From positions 1-48,220 of the forward strand of contig NZ_JAGQFT020000016.1 of assembly GCF_018122625.2 (NCBI RefSeq): a DNA stretch of 48,220 nt. The letters run 5' to 3'. The DNA comes from Coralloluteibacterium stylophorae (GTDB lineage Bacteria; Pseudomonadota; Gammaproteobacteria; Xanthomonadales; Xanthomonadaceae). Both the position numbers and the translations under genes were made by a program. Below are positions 21,912 through 29,320 of the stretch, piece after piece. The notes under the pieces were generated by a model. The model had not been told where the DNA came from, searched no databases, and worked only from the letters and a program-made list of their open reading frames with translations. The stretch's first letter is position 1, and each line of letters opens with the position of its first letter.

Positions 21912-22336
21912 ACGGGGTTCCGCCGCCCTGGCTCGCGCGCGAGGTCGGCGCGGCGCTGGCGCGGGCCGCGCCCTGCATCGCGTGCGGCGCCTGCGATCGC
22001 GAGGCGCCGCCTGGCCTTTCGCCACAGCGCATGCACCGCCTGGTGCTCGACGGTCGTCTGCCCGAGGCCGAAGCGCTCGGCCTCGCGCAGTGGCGGCCGA
22101 TGCCCGCCTGCGACGCGGTCTGCCCGAGCCGGATCCCGCTGTCCGGGGTGCTGGAGGACGCCCGTCGCGAGCAGGCGCGGCGTCAGGAAGCGCGGGCGCG
22201 CTTCGAGGCCCGGCGCATCCGGCTCGCGCGCATCGCGGCCGAGGAGGCCGAACGCCGGCGCGCGGCGCAGGCCCGGGCCGGCGGGGACGCGGTCGCCGCG
22301 GCCATCGCCCGCGCCCGGGCGCGCCGCGACGCCTGA
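21908..22336 (+). CDS. RsxC/RnfC C-terminal-like small ferredoxin protein, one cluster predicted
   Basis: A 142-residue protein matching only the C-terminal part of the electron-transport complex subunit RsxC/RnfC. It has a ferredoxin-like region (residues about 20-78), the PQRMHRLVLDGR helix, CPSRIPL, then a long Ala/Arg/Glu helix (RFEARRIRLARIAAEEAERR) and a final DAVAAAIARARAR segment as in RsxC. Normal RsxC has two CxxCxxCxxxC motifs. Here the first is C23-C26-C29-A33 and the second is W62-M65-C68-C72. In two-cluster ferredoxins one cluster uses the first three Cys of motif 1 plus the fourth of motif 2; exactly those four remain. GTG 21908 (GTGA overlap with the crotonase stop, AGGAG eight bases upstream) is preferred over ATG 21902. 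The nearby nth gene follows rsx genes in E. coli, supporting descent from an rsx operon. Confidence 0.75.
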   Translation: MNGVPPPWLAREVGAALARAAPCIACGACDREAPPGLSPQRMHRLVLDGRLPEAEALGLAQWRPMPACDAVCPSRIPLSGVLEDARREQARRQEARARFEARRIRLARIAAEEAERRRAAQARAGGDAVAAAIARARARRDA

Positions 22337-22417
22337 GCCGCGACCGGAGCCGGCGGGTTTGGCACCATGAGCGGCCGTCGCAGGCGCGACGGGCCATCTT
22401 CCGGAGAGGATTTCCGC

Positions 22418-23269
22418 ATGCGCCGCTTCGCCGTCGTCACCACCTGCCACGCCGCCGGCTATGCCCAGTACGGACGGCAGATGCTCGAGACCTTCGAGCG
22501 GCACTGGCCGTCCGCGGTGACGCTGCACCTCTATACCGAAGGCTTCGCCTGCGACGTGCCGAGCCCGCGCATCGTGTCCCGCGACCTGCACGCGTCCTCG
22601 CCGGAGCTGGTCGCGTTCAAGGCCCGCCACCGCGACGACGTCGAGGCGAACGGTCACGTCCGCCCGCCGGTGGCCTGGCGGCTGTTCGGCCGCCGCGTCG
22701 AGCTGCCGCTCCGCCGGCGCCGCCGCCACGACTACCGCTTCGACGCCGTCCGCTTCGCCCACAAGAGCTTCGCCATCCTGCACGCCGCGCAGGCGCTGCG
22801 GGACGAGGTCGACGTGCTGCTGTGGATCGACGCCGATACCCGCTTCTTCGCCGACGTCGACGCGGCGCGGCTGGAGAGCTTCGTTCCCGCCGACCGCTTC
22901 GTCGGCTGCCTGCGGCGGGCGATGATGCACACCGAGTGCGGCTTCGTGGCCTACAACCTGGCGCATCCGGCCAGCGCCGGCTTCCTCGCCGATTTCGGCG
23001 ACATGTACCTGCACGACCGCTTCCGCGCCGAACGCGAGTGGCACGACTCCTGGCTGTTCGACGTCGCCCGCGAGCGCGCCGAGGCCCGCGGCGCACGCTC
23101 CTACGACATCGCCGAGGGCACCGGGGCGACGGCCAGCCACGTGCTGGTCAACTGCCAGCTCGGCGAGTTCATGGACCACATGAAGGGCGACCGCAAGCGC
23201 GCCGGTCGCAGCGACGCCCGCGACCTGGTGGTCCGGCGCGGGGAGTCCTACTGGTCCGGTACGCGGTGA
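22418..23269 (+). CDS. Glycosyltransferase-like (GT-A fold) protein
   Basis: A 283-residue soluble protein starting MRRFAVVTTCHAAGY, similar to the first beta strand and loop of nucleotide-sugar GT-A enzymes. The motif LLWIDADTRFF (about residues 142-152) supplies a DxD-type Asp-Ala-Asp for metal and sugar-nucleotide binding. Further conserved-looking blocks are AMMHTECGFVAYNL and EWHDSWLFDVARER. No signal peptide or membrane segment is seen, and acceptor and sugar are unknown. ATG 22418 is preceded by AGAGGA at good spacing; a 17-codon in-frame extension lacks support. The gene stands between the RsxC-like gene and nth without overlap, so functional linkage is doubtful. Confidence 0.65.
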   Translation: MRRFAVVTTCHAAGYAQYGRQMLETFERHWPSAVTLHLYTEGFACDVPSPRIVSRDLHASSPELVAFKARHRDDVEANGHVRPPVAWRLFGRRVELPLRRRRRHDYRFDAVRFAHKSFAILHAAQALRDEVDVLLWIDADTRFFADVDAARLESFVPADRFVGCLRRAMMHTECGFVAYNLAHPASAGFLADFGDMYLHDRFRAEREWHDSWLFDVARERAEARGARSYDIAEGTGATASHVLVNCQLGEFMDHMKGDRKRAGRSDARDLVVRRGESYWSGTR

Positions 23270-23324
23270 CGCACCGTCGCCATCGGGCATCATCCGCGCC
23301 CCGCGCCGCCGTCCCGCCCCGCCG

Positions 23325-23969
23325 ATGAAGCCCGCCGACCGCACCGAACTCTTCCAGCGCCTGGCCGAGCTCAACCCGAAACCGACCACCGAGCTGGAGT
23401 ATTCCACCCCGTTCGAGCTGCTCGTGGCCGTGATCCTCTCCGCCCAGGCCACCGATGTCGGCGTGAACAAGGCCACCCGGCGACTGTTCCCGGTGGCCTC
23501 GACGCCGCAGGCCATCCTCGACCTGGGCGAGGAGGGGCTCAAGCGCCACATCTCGACCATCGGCCTGTTCAACGCCAAGGCCAGGAACGTGATCGCGACC
23601 TGCCGGATCCTCGTCGAGCGCCATGGCGGCGAGGTCCCGCGCACGCGCGAGGCGCTGGAGGCCCTGCCCGGCGTCGGCCGCAAGACCGCCAACGTGGTAC
23701 TCAACACCGCCTTCGGCGAGCCCACCATCGCGGTCGACACCCACATCTTCCGCGTCGCCAACCGCACCGGCCTGGCGCCGGGCAAGGACGTGCGCGCGGT
23801 CGAGGACAGGCTGCTCAAGGTGGTCCCGCGCCCCTTCCTGCAGGACGCCCACCACTGGCTGATCCTGCACGGCCGCTACGTGTGCAAGGCGCGCCGGCCG
23901 GAATGCCCGGCCTGCGTCATCCGCGATCTGTGCGCCTTCCGTCACAAGACGGCCGCCACGCCGACATGA
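23325..23969 (+). CDS. nth: Endonuclease III (DNA glycosylase/AP lyase)
   Basis: Nth excises oxidised pyrimidines and cleaves the abasic site. The 214-residue protein has the helix-hairpin-helix LPGVGRKTANVV (about 114-125) with the catalytic Lys in GRKTA. The catalytic Asp is in AVDTHIFRVANR. The C-terminal [4Fe-4S] set is CKARRPECPACVIRDLC (four Cys spaced 6-2-5, about 187-203). The start region ELFQRLAELNPKP is standard. E. coli carries nth at the end of the rsxABCDGE operon; here an RsxC-like remnant lies two genes upstream, with a glycosyltransferase-like gene between. Confidence 0.97.
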   Translation: MKPADRTELFQRLAELNPKPTTELEYSTPFELLVAVILSAQATDVGVNKATRRLFPVASTPQAILDLGEEGLKRHISTIGLFNAKARNVIATCRILVERHGGEVPRTREALEALPGVGRKTANVVLNTAFGEPTIAVDTHIFRVANRTGLAPGKDVRAVEDRLLKVVPRPFLQDAHHWLILHGRYVCKARRPECPACVIRDLCAFRHKTAATPT

Positions 23970-24023
23970 GGCGGGGCTAGGGCCGGCGCCGGTCCCGGCC
24001 GGACGCGTGTGGGCGTCCGTCAC

Positions 24024-24056
24024 CTGTCACAAACGCACAGGCTGCCTGTCACAAAT
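24024..24056 (+). promoter_or_regulatory. Pho-box-like PhoB site upstream of the lipoprotein-TBDR-T2SS block
   Basis: CTGTCACAAAC (from 24024) and CTGTCACAAAT (from 24046) are near-identical 11-base units whose starts are 22 bases apart. They are therefore in phase with a PhoB tandem array of 11-base units, the middle unit being degenerate. The E. coli unit is CTGTCATAAAT-like (established knowledge). A TAGAAA -10-like hexamer (24063-24068) begins 10 bases after the last CTGTCAC, the usual placement in PhoB-activated promoters. The leader to the lipoprotein ATG is about 90 bases. Confidence 0.65.
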
Positions 24057-24165
24057 CCTCCGTAGAAAGCTCGTCCCGGGGGAGGCAACGACACCGCATC
24101 GATCGCCACGTCTCGGACCTGGTGTCTCCCCCGCGTTCTTCATCCCACACGCCGGAGACCTCAGG

Positions 24166-25647
24166 ATGTCCACCCAGAACACGCTCAAGACGCTGCTGAT
24201 GACGTTCGGCGCCGTTGCCGCGCTGACCGCCTGCGGCGGCGGTGCCGACGACGTCGCGTCGCCGGGCGAAGGCAGCTATCCGCCTCCGCCGACCACCACC
24301 CCGACCCCGCCGCCGCCGACCACGCCGACCCCGCCCCCGCCGAGCGGCGGTGCCGCCGAGGCGTGTCCCGAGGGCTTCGACGATCTCGGCACCTTCGCCG
24401 ACGACTCGCTGCGCAGCTGCCTGCTGCCGACCCGCGTCGTCGGCGAGCTGACGGTTCCCTACGTCGAGGGCGTGGCCTACTACATCCGCGGCCGCACCGA
24501 CGTCGGCCAGGACCAGGGTGGCGACGCCACGACCCCGATCGAGGGCACCGAGTCCGGCACGCTCACCATCGAACCGGGCGTCACCCTCTACGGCGCATCG
24601 GGCTCGGACTTCCTGGTCGTCAACCGCGGTTCGCAACTGGTGGCCGACGGCGAGGCCGACGCGCCGATCGTCTTCACCAGCCGCCAGAACCTGCTCGGCA
24701 CCGCCGGGGAGGACTCGATCGGCCAGTGGGGCGGCCTGGTCATCCTCGGCCGCGCGCCCATCAACACCTGCCCGGACGGCGTGACCTACGGCTCGGCCAG
24801 CTGCGAGACGCAGGTCGAGGGCACCAACGCCTTCTACGGCGGCAACGCCGAGGACGACAGCAGCGGCACCCTGCGCTACATGCGCGTGCAGTACTCCGGC
24901 TTCGCCGTCTCCGCCGACAACGAGCTGCAGAACATCACCCTCGCCGGCGTCGGCGCCGGCACCACCATCGAGTACGTGCAGGTCCACAACAGCTCCGACG
25001 ACGGCATCGAGTTCTTCGGCGGCACGGTCAACGCCAGCCACATGGTCTTCACCGGCAACGACGACGACTCCATCGACACCGACAGCGGCTGGAACGGGGC
25101 CATGCAGTACGGCATCGTCATCCAGCGCGCCAACGGCGGCGACCGCATGAACGAGATGTCCAGCGCCAGCGGCCGCACCCCGGCGTCGAACCCGAAGATC
25201 GCCAACTTCACCTACGTCGGCAACACCACCGGCGGCGCCGGCATCGTGCTGAACTCCGGCACCGACAGCGAGTTCTACAACGTCGTGGTGACCCGTCCGG
25301 ACGGTGGTACCGGTGCGGCCGCGGCCTGCCTGGACGTCGACGACGCCACCACCATGGGCACCTTCGAGTCGGTGTTCTTCTCCTGCCCGACCGCGTACGA
25401 CGACGACGCCGACGGCGTCGCCCAGGCCCTGTTCGAGGCCGGCAGCAACAACGTCGCCGACGGCACCTCGACGCTGTCCGACACCTTCGTCAACGGCGCC
25501 AACGAGAACGGCGTGACTCCGTATGCGGACCTGGAGTCGGTGAGCGACTTCTTCGAGAACCCGGGCTACATCGGCGCGGTGCAGAACGCCGGCGACACCT
25601 GGTGGCAGGGCTGGACCTGCGGCCTGGACGCCGACACCTCCTGCTGA
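24166..25647 (+). CDS. Exported beta-helix lipoprotein with Pro-Thr linker
   Basis: A 493-residue lipoprotein, first gene of the presumed Pho-controlled block. Residues 1 to about 22 are a signal peptide with lipobox LTAC. A low-complexity linker of alternating Pro and Thr (about 38-63) would hold the domain away from the membrane. The rest is beta-rich and acidic, with right-handed-helix-like turns (IGQWGGLVILGRAPI, DNELQNITLAGVGAGTTIEYVQVHNSSDDGIEFFGGTVNA) and GNDDDSIDTDSG, a possible calcium-binding turn. Paired Cys residues suggest disulfides. Similar beta-helix proteins beside TonB-dependent receptors occur in several phyla (my recollection; function unknown). ATG 24166 has GGAG upstream. 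A strong hairpin follows the stop. It may be a surface substrate-binding protein or itself a T2SS substrate (inference). Confidence 0.85.
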   Translation: MSTQNTLKTLLMTFGAVAALTACGGGADDVASPGEGSYPPPPTTTPTPPPPTTPTPPPPSGGAAEACPEGFDDLGTFADDSLRSCLLPTRVVGELTVPYVEGVAYYIRGRTDVGQDQGGDATTPIEGTESGTLTIEPGVTLYGASGSDFLVVNRGSQLVADGEADAPIVFTSRQNLLGTAGEDSIGQWGGLVILGRAPINTCPDGVTYGSASCETQVEGTNAFYGGNAEDDSSGTLRYMRVQYSGFAVSADNELQNITLAGVGAGTTIEYVQVHNSSDDGIEFFGGTVNASHMVFTGNDDDSIDTDSGWNGAMQYGIVIQRANGGDRMNEMSSASGRTPASNPKIANFTYVGNTTGGAGIVLNSGTDSEFYNVVVTRPDGGTGAAAACLDVDDATTMGTFESVFFSCPTAYDDDADGVAQALFEAGSNNVADGTSTLSDTFVNGANENGVTPYADLESVSDFFENPGYIGAVQNAGDTWWQGWTCGLDADTSC

Positions 25648-25658
25648 TGCGTCATGCG

Positions 25659-25688
25659 GACGACGGGGCCCCTCCGGGCCCCGTCGTC
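25659..25688 (+). other. Strong intercistronic hairpin after the lipoprotein gene
   Basis: GACGACGGGGCCC and GGGCCCCGTCGTC are a perfect 13-bp inverted repeat around a four-base loop, 12 bases after the stop. There is no T run, so it is more likely a partial terminator or a 3'-end mRNA stabiliser than a full stop. It would let the first gene be expressed more strongly than the receptor. Confidence 0.7.
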
Positions 25689-25727
25689 TCGCCCGTTCTC
25701 CCACCCGCCACGCATCCAGGTCCGACC

Positions 25728-28412
25728 ATGTCCAAGCTCTCCCCGCGCGGCCACGTCCGCACCACCCTCTCCCTCGCCATCTCCGCGCTGCTCCTGCCGC
25801 AGCTCGCCCTCGCGCAGGCGATCCCGCCGCTGCGCCAGGCCACCACGCGCCAGGATCCGCCGACCACCGTGGGCGCGACCCAGGAAGCGCCGACCCAGCG
25901 CGCCGCCCAGCTCGACGCGGTGCAGGTGCTCGGCGAATACATCCCGGAGCCGATGCTCGAGACGCCTGAGATCGCGTCCTTCATCAGCGCGGAGGACTTC
26001 CAGCGCACCGGCGACAGCAACGCGGCGACCGCGCTCACCCGCGTAACCGGCCTGAGCCTGGTTCGCGGCAAGTACGTCTACGTGCGCGGCCTCGGCGAGC
26101 GCTACTCCTCGGCGCTGCTCAACGGCTCGCCGTTGCCGAGCCCGGAGCCGCTGCAGCGCGTGGTGCCGCTGGACCTGTTCCCCTCGAGCGTGCTCGACAG
26201 CGTCACCGTGCAGAAGACCTACTCGGCGCGCTACCCGGGCGAGTTCGGCGGCGGCGTGATCGACCTCAAGACCATCGCCGTCCCGCAGGAGCCCTTCCTG
26301 ACGATCTCGATCTCCGGCGGCGGCAACTCCGAGACCACCAACGAGCGCGGCCTGACCTACATGGGCGGCGGCGACTCCGACTACACCGGCTACGACGACG
26401 GCACCCGCGACATTCCGCGCGAGCTGCGCGAGGCCATGGACACCGGCGAACGCATCGGCCCCGGCGCCTTCAGCGACGCCGAGCTGGCCCGCATCGGCGC
26501 CAGCCTGGTCAACGCACCGCTCAACCTGATGCAGCAGACCGACCACATCGACCCGGACTTCGGCGCCAACGTCACCGGCGGCCGCTACTTCGAGCCGGAG
26601 TGGGGCTCGATCGGCGTCATCGCCTCCGCCGGCTACGACAGCGAGTGGCAGACCCGCAACGGCACCCAGCAGGACGACCCGATCGTCGAGGACGGCACGA
26701 TCCGCGCGCGGACCGACTACGACCTCAACGCCACCCAGCACAACGGCACCGTCAACGGCCTGCTCGGCATCGGCGCCGAGTGGGGCGGCAACACCGTCAA
26801 CCTGACCAATTTCTACGTCCACGACACGGTCAAGGAAGCGCGCAGCCGCGCCGGCTACAGCGAATCGACCGGTGCCGAGGTGCGCGACGACTACACCGAG
26901 TGGTTCGAACGCGAGCTGTTCGACACCCAGCTCACCGGCAGCCATGCCATCGGCGGCGCGCTCACCGTCGACTGGCGCGGCTCCTACGCGCGCAGCTCGC
27001 GCGAGGCGCCCTACGAGAAAGGCATCCGCTACCGTCTGGTCGACGGCCGCTACCTCCACGACGCCTCGCAGGAGCAGAACTACACCCGCTTCAGCGAAGT
27101 CGACGACGAGATGAAGAGCGCCGGCATCGACTTCAGCTATGCGATCCCGAACCCGGGCCGCGAGGACACCACCATCGGCTTCGGCTACGCCTGGCTGGAC
27201 AACGAGCGCAGCGCCTGGCAGCGCGAGTTCCGCTTCCTCGCGGTGGACGGCGCGCTCGACCTGCTCGAGCAGATGCAGCGCATCGACTACCTGTTCTCCG
27301 ACTACAACCTCTACAACGGCCTGCTCGAGTTTCGCGAGACCACCGGCAGCCAGGGCGCGGCGGCCTACGACGCGGAGCTGAAGACCGACGCGTTGTACGC
27401 GCAGGTCGACGCCGAATGGATCCCGCTGGTGCGCACCTCGCTCGGCCTGCGCTACGAGAAGGGCGAGCAGTCGGTGACCCCGCAGGACCTGTTCGGCGAC
27501 GCGGTGCTGCAGACCGCCGACCCGATCAGGGAGGACTACTTCCTGCCAACGGCGACCCTGACCTGGAACTTCGCCACCGACCAGCAGCTGCGCATCGGCG
27601 CCTCCAAGACCATCGGCCGCCCGCAGTTCCGCGAGCTGGCGCCGCAGCAGTACCAGGACATCGACACCGACCGCCTGTTCATCGGCAACCCCTACCTGGT
27701 CGACACTGAGATCCTGAACTTCGACGCCCGCTACGAGTGGTACTTCGGCACCAACCAGTTCTTCACCGCCGGGCTGTTCTACAAGCAGCTCGACAAGCCG
27801 ATCGAATCCGCCGTCAACGAGTCCGGCTCGATCGTGCAGCAGACCTTCATCAACGCGCCCGAGGCCGACCTCTACGGCGCAGAGTTCGAGGTCAGGAAGT
27901 ACGTCGACGTGCCCTTCGGCGGCTACCTGGACGGCGCCCAGTTCTTCGTCGGTGCCAACTACACCTACACCGACTCGCAGCTCAACGTCGACGAGGACGA
28001 CGAGATCTATCCGCTCGCGAGCCAGGGCGCGCCGCGCGCGGCCACCGAGTACTTCAGCGACGGCGAACAGCTGCAGGGCCAGTCCAAGCACCTGGCCAAC
28101 CTGCAGTTCGGCATCGAGGACGGCGCCCGCGGCACGCAGGCGACCTTCCTGGTGACCCACGTCGGCGAGCGCATCGCCGCCCGCGGCCGCCCAGGCCAGC
28201 CCGACATCGTCTCCGATCCCGGTACCACGCTCGATTTCGTGCTGCGCCAGAACCTCGGCTGGTGGGGTCAGAACCTCACCGTCGGCTTCGAGGCCCGCAA
28301 CATCCTCGGCGAGGACTTCGAGGAGTACCAGGAAGCCGGCGGCGGTCGCGTCGACCTCAACCGCTACGACCTCGGTACGTCGTTCGAGCTCAGCCTCACC
28401 GCGAAGTTCTGA
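25728..28412 (+). CDS. TonB-dependent outer-membrane receptor
   Basis: An 894-residue receptor. Residues 1 to about 30 are a signal peptide ending LALAQ. QLDAVQVLGEY (near 63-73) is a TonB-box-like stretch. The plug domain follows, with ISAEDFQRTGDSNAATALTRVTGL, VYVRGLGERYSSALLNG and the SVTVQKTYSARYPGEFGGGVIDL signature near its end. About 22 beta strands fill the remainder, including QLRIGASKTIGRPQFRELAP. The protein ends LTAKF, the terminal Phe expected for BAM-assembled barrels. ATG 25728 has CAGG upstream. The ligand is unknown. Its position between a surface lipoprotein and a complete T2SS, behind a Pho-box-like site, suggests uptake of a phosphorus-containing compound (inference). Confidence 0.93.
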   Translation: MSKLSPRGHVRTTLSLAISALLLPQLALAQAIPPLRQATTRQDPPTTVGATQEAPTQRAAQLDAVQVLGEYIPEPMLETPEIASFISAEDFQRTGDSNAATALTRVTGLSLVRGKYVYVRGLGERYSSALLNGSPLPSPEPLQRVVPLDLFPSSVLDSVTVQKTYSARYPGEFGGGVIDLKTIAVPQEPFLTISISGGGNSETTNERGLTYMGGGDSDYTGYDDGTRDIPRELREAMDTGERIGPGAFSDAELARIGASLVNAPLNLMQQTDHIDPDFGANVTGGRYFEPEWGSIGVIASAGYDSEWQTRNGTQQDDPIVEDGTIRARTDYDLNATQHNGTVNGLLGIGAEWGGNTVNLTNFYVHDTVKEARSRAGYSESTGAEVRDDYTEWFERELFDTQLTGSHAIGGALTVDWRGSYARSSREAPYEKGIRYRLVDGRYLHDASQEQNYTRFSEVDDEMKSAGIDFSYAIPNPGREDTTIGFGYAWLDNERSAWQREFRFLAVDGALDLLEQMQRIDYLFSDYNLYNGLLEFRETTGSQGAAAYDAELKTDALYAQVDAEWIPLVRTSLGLRYEKGEQSVTPQDLFGDAVLQTADPIREDYFLPTATLTWNFATDQQLRIGASKTIGRPQFRELAPQQYQDIDTDRLFIGNPYLVDTEILNFDARYEWYFGTNQFFTAGLFYKQLDKPIESAVNESGSIVQQTFINAPEADLYGAEFEVRKYVDVPFGGYLDGAQFFVGANYTYTDSQLNVDEDDEIYPLASQGAPRAATEYFSDGEQLQGQSKHLANLQFGIEDGARGTQATFLVTHVGERIAARGRPGQPDIVSDPGTTLDFVLRQNLGWWGQNLTVGFEARNILGEDFEEYQEAGGGRVDLNRYDLGTSFELSLTAKF

Positions 28413-28423
28413 TCGCATCACCC

Positions 28424-28450
28424 GCGGCGGGGCCGGTCCGGCTCCGCCGC
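28424..28450 (+). other. Intercistronic hairpin between receptor gene and gspC
   Basis: GCGGCGGGGC (28424-28433) pairs with GCTCCGCCGC (28441-28450), 10 bp with one G-U pair and a seven-base loop, within the 77-base gap. Without a T run it may only attenuate transcription or protect upstream mRNA. Confidence 0.6.
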
Positions 28451-28489
28451 AACGCTTGACGTCCCGCACGGGACGGATTCGAGGAACCC

Positions 28490-29320
28490 ATGCCGAAACA
28501 CGCTGCGTCCGGGCTGATCGCGGGCGCACAGGATCTCCTCCGGGACAGGGCGCGCCTGCGCGCCCTGCGCCCCGGCGCGCGCGCGTGGTGGCCCGCGCTC
28601 GAAGCCATGGTCGTGGTGCTGCTCGCGGTCCAGGCGGCGCGGCTGGTGTGGATGCTGGCCACCCCGCTGGTTGCGGGCGCGGGCGTTCCGGCACCGGCCA
28701 CCGCGGTTCCGGTGCTGGCGCGCAGCGACCTGTTCTTCCGCGAAGGCGGCACGGCCGCGACGCCGGTCGCGGACGTCGGCGGCTGGACGCTCTTCGGCAC
28801 CCGCAGCGACGGCCGCGGCGGTGGCTCGGCGATCCTCGCCGACGGCTCCGGGCGTCAGGCGTCGGTGCGCGCCGGCGAGTCGCTCGCTCGCGGCATGGTG
28901 CTCGCCGAGATCCACCCCGACCACGTGCTGGTCGACACCGGCGGCAGCCATCGCCGCCTCGACCTCAGTGCCGCGGCCGCGGTCCTGCCGAGGCCCGTGG
29001 CAGCGCGCGCACCCTCCGCCACGGGCGGTGCCGCCCCACGCGTGGACGCCGAGCGCCTGGTCGCCGAGGCCGGCCTGCGCGTGCGCGAGCAGGACGGCCG
29101 CGTCACCGGCTACACCCTCATCCCGCGCGCCGGCGGCCGCACCCTGCGCGCCGCCGGTCTGCAGTCCGGCGACATCCTGCTGGCCGTCAACGGCCAGGAC
29201 CTCGACGCCGAACGCCTCGCCGAACTGCCCCGCGAACTCGCCGGCCGCAGCAGCGCCACCCTCACCATCGAACGCGGTGGCGAGCGGCAGACCATCACGC
29301 TGAACACGGAAACGCCTTGA
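28490..29320 (+). CDS. gspC: Type II secretion protein GspC with PDZ domain
   Basis: GspC is the inner-membrane protein linking the assembly platform to the secretin and is thought to help select substrates. The 276-residue protein has a cytoplasmic N-terminus and one membrane helix at about 38-58 (ALEAMVVVLLAVQAARL). A periplasmic homology region (WTLFGTRSDGRGGGSAILADG, MVLAEIHPDHVLVDTGG) follows, then a C-terminal PDZ domain (about 185-270; LRAAGLQSGDILLAVNGQ). It is the first gene of the gsp cluster. Its stop overlaps the gspD start (TTGA). ATG 28490 has GAGG at close spacing. An operon beginning with gspC and ending with gspN matches the Xcs type of Xanthomonas rather than the Xps type (established knowledge). 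Confidence 0.9.
   Translation: MPKHAASGLIAGAQDLLRDRARLRALRPGARAWWPALEAMVVVLLAVQAARLVWMLATPLVAGAGVPAPATAVPVLARSDLFFREGGTAATPVADVGGWTLFGTRSDGRGGGSAILADGSGRQASVRAGESLARGMVLAEIHPDHVLVDTGGSHRRLDLSAAAAVLPRPVAARAPSATGGAAPRVDAERLVAEAGLRVREQDGRVTGYTLIPRAGGRTLRAAGLQSGDILLAVNGQDLDAERLAELPRELAGRSSATLTIERGGERQTITLNTETP

Noticed and set aside
20213-23818. Very long minus-strand frame extending the FKBP isomerase to 1201 codons
   Set aside because: Only the last 241 codons make a signal peptide plus FKBP protein with a perfect ribosome-binding site; the upstream part is antisense to several real genes.
24290-24350. Pro/Thr-coding tandem repeat as a CRISPR or regulatory DNA repeat
   Set aside because: It is an in-frame low-complexity linker of the lipoprotein; there are no spacers and no CRISPR array anywhere in the window.
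25566-28694. A 1042-codon minus-strand open frame opposite the TonB receptor
   Set aside because: Antisense of a clear receptor gene; composition is typical of a GC-rich reverse frame.
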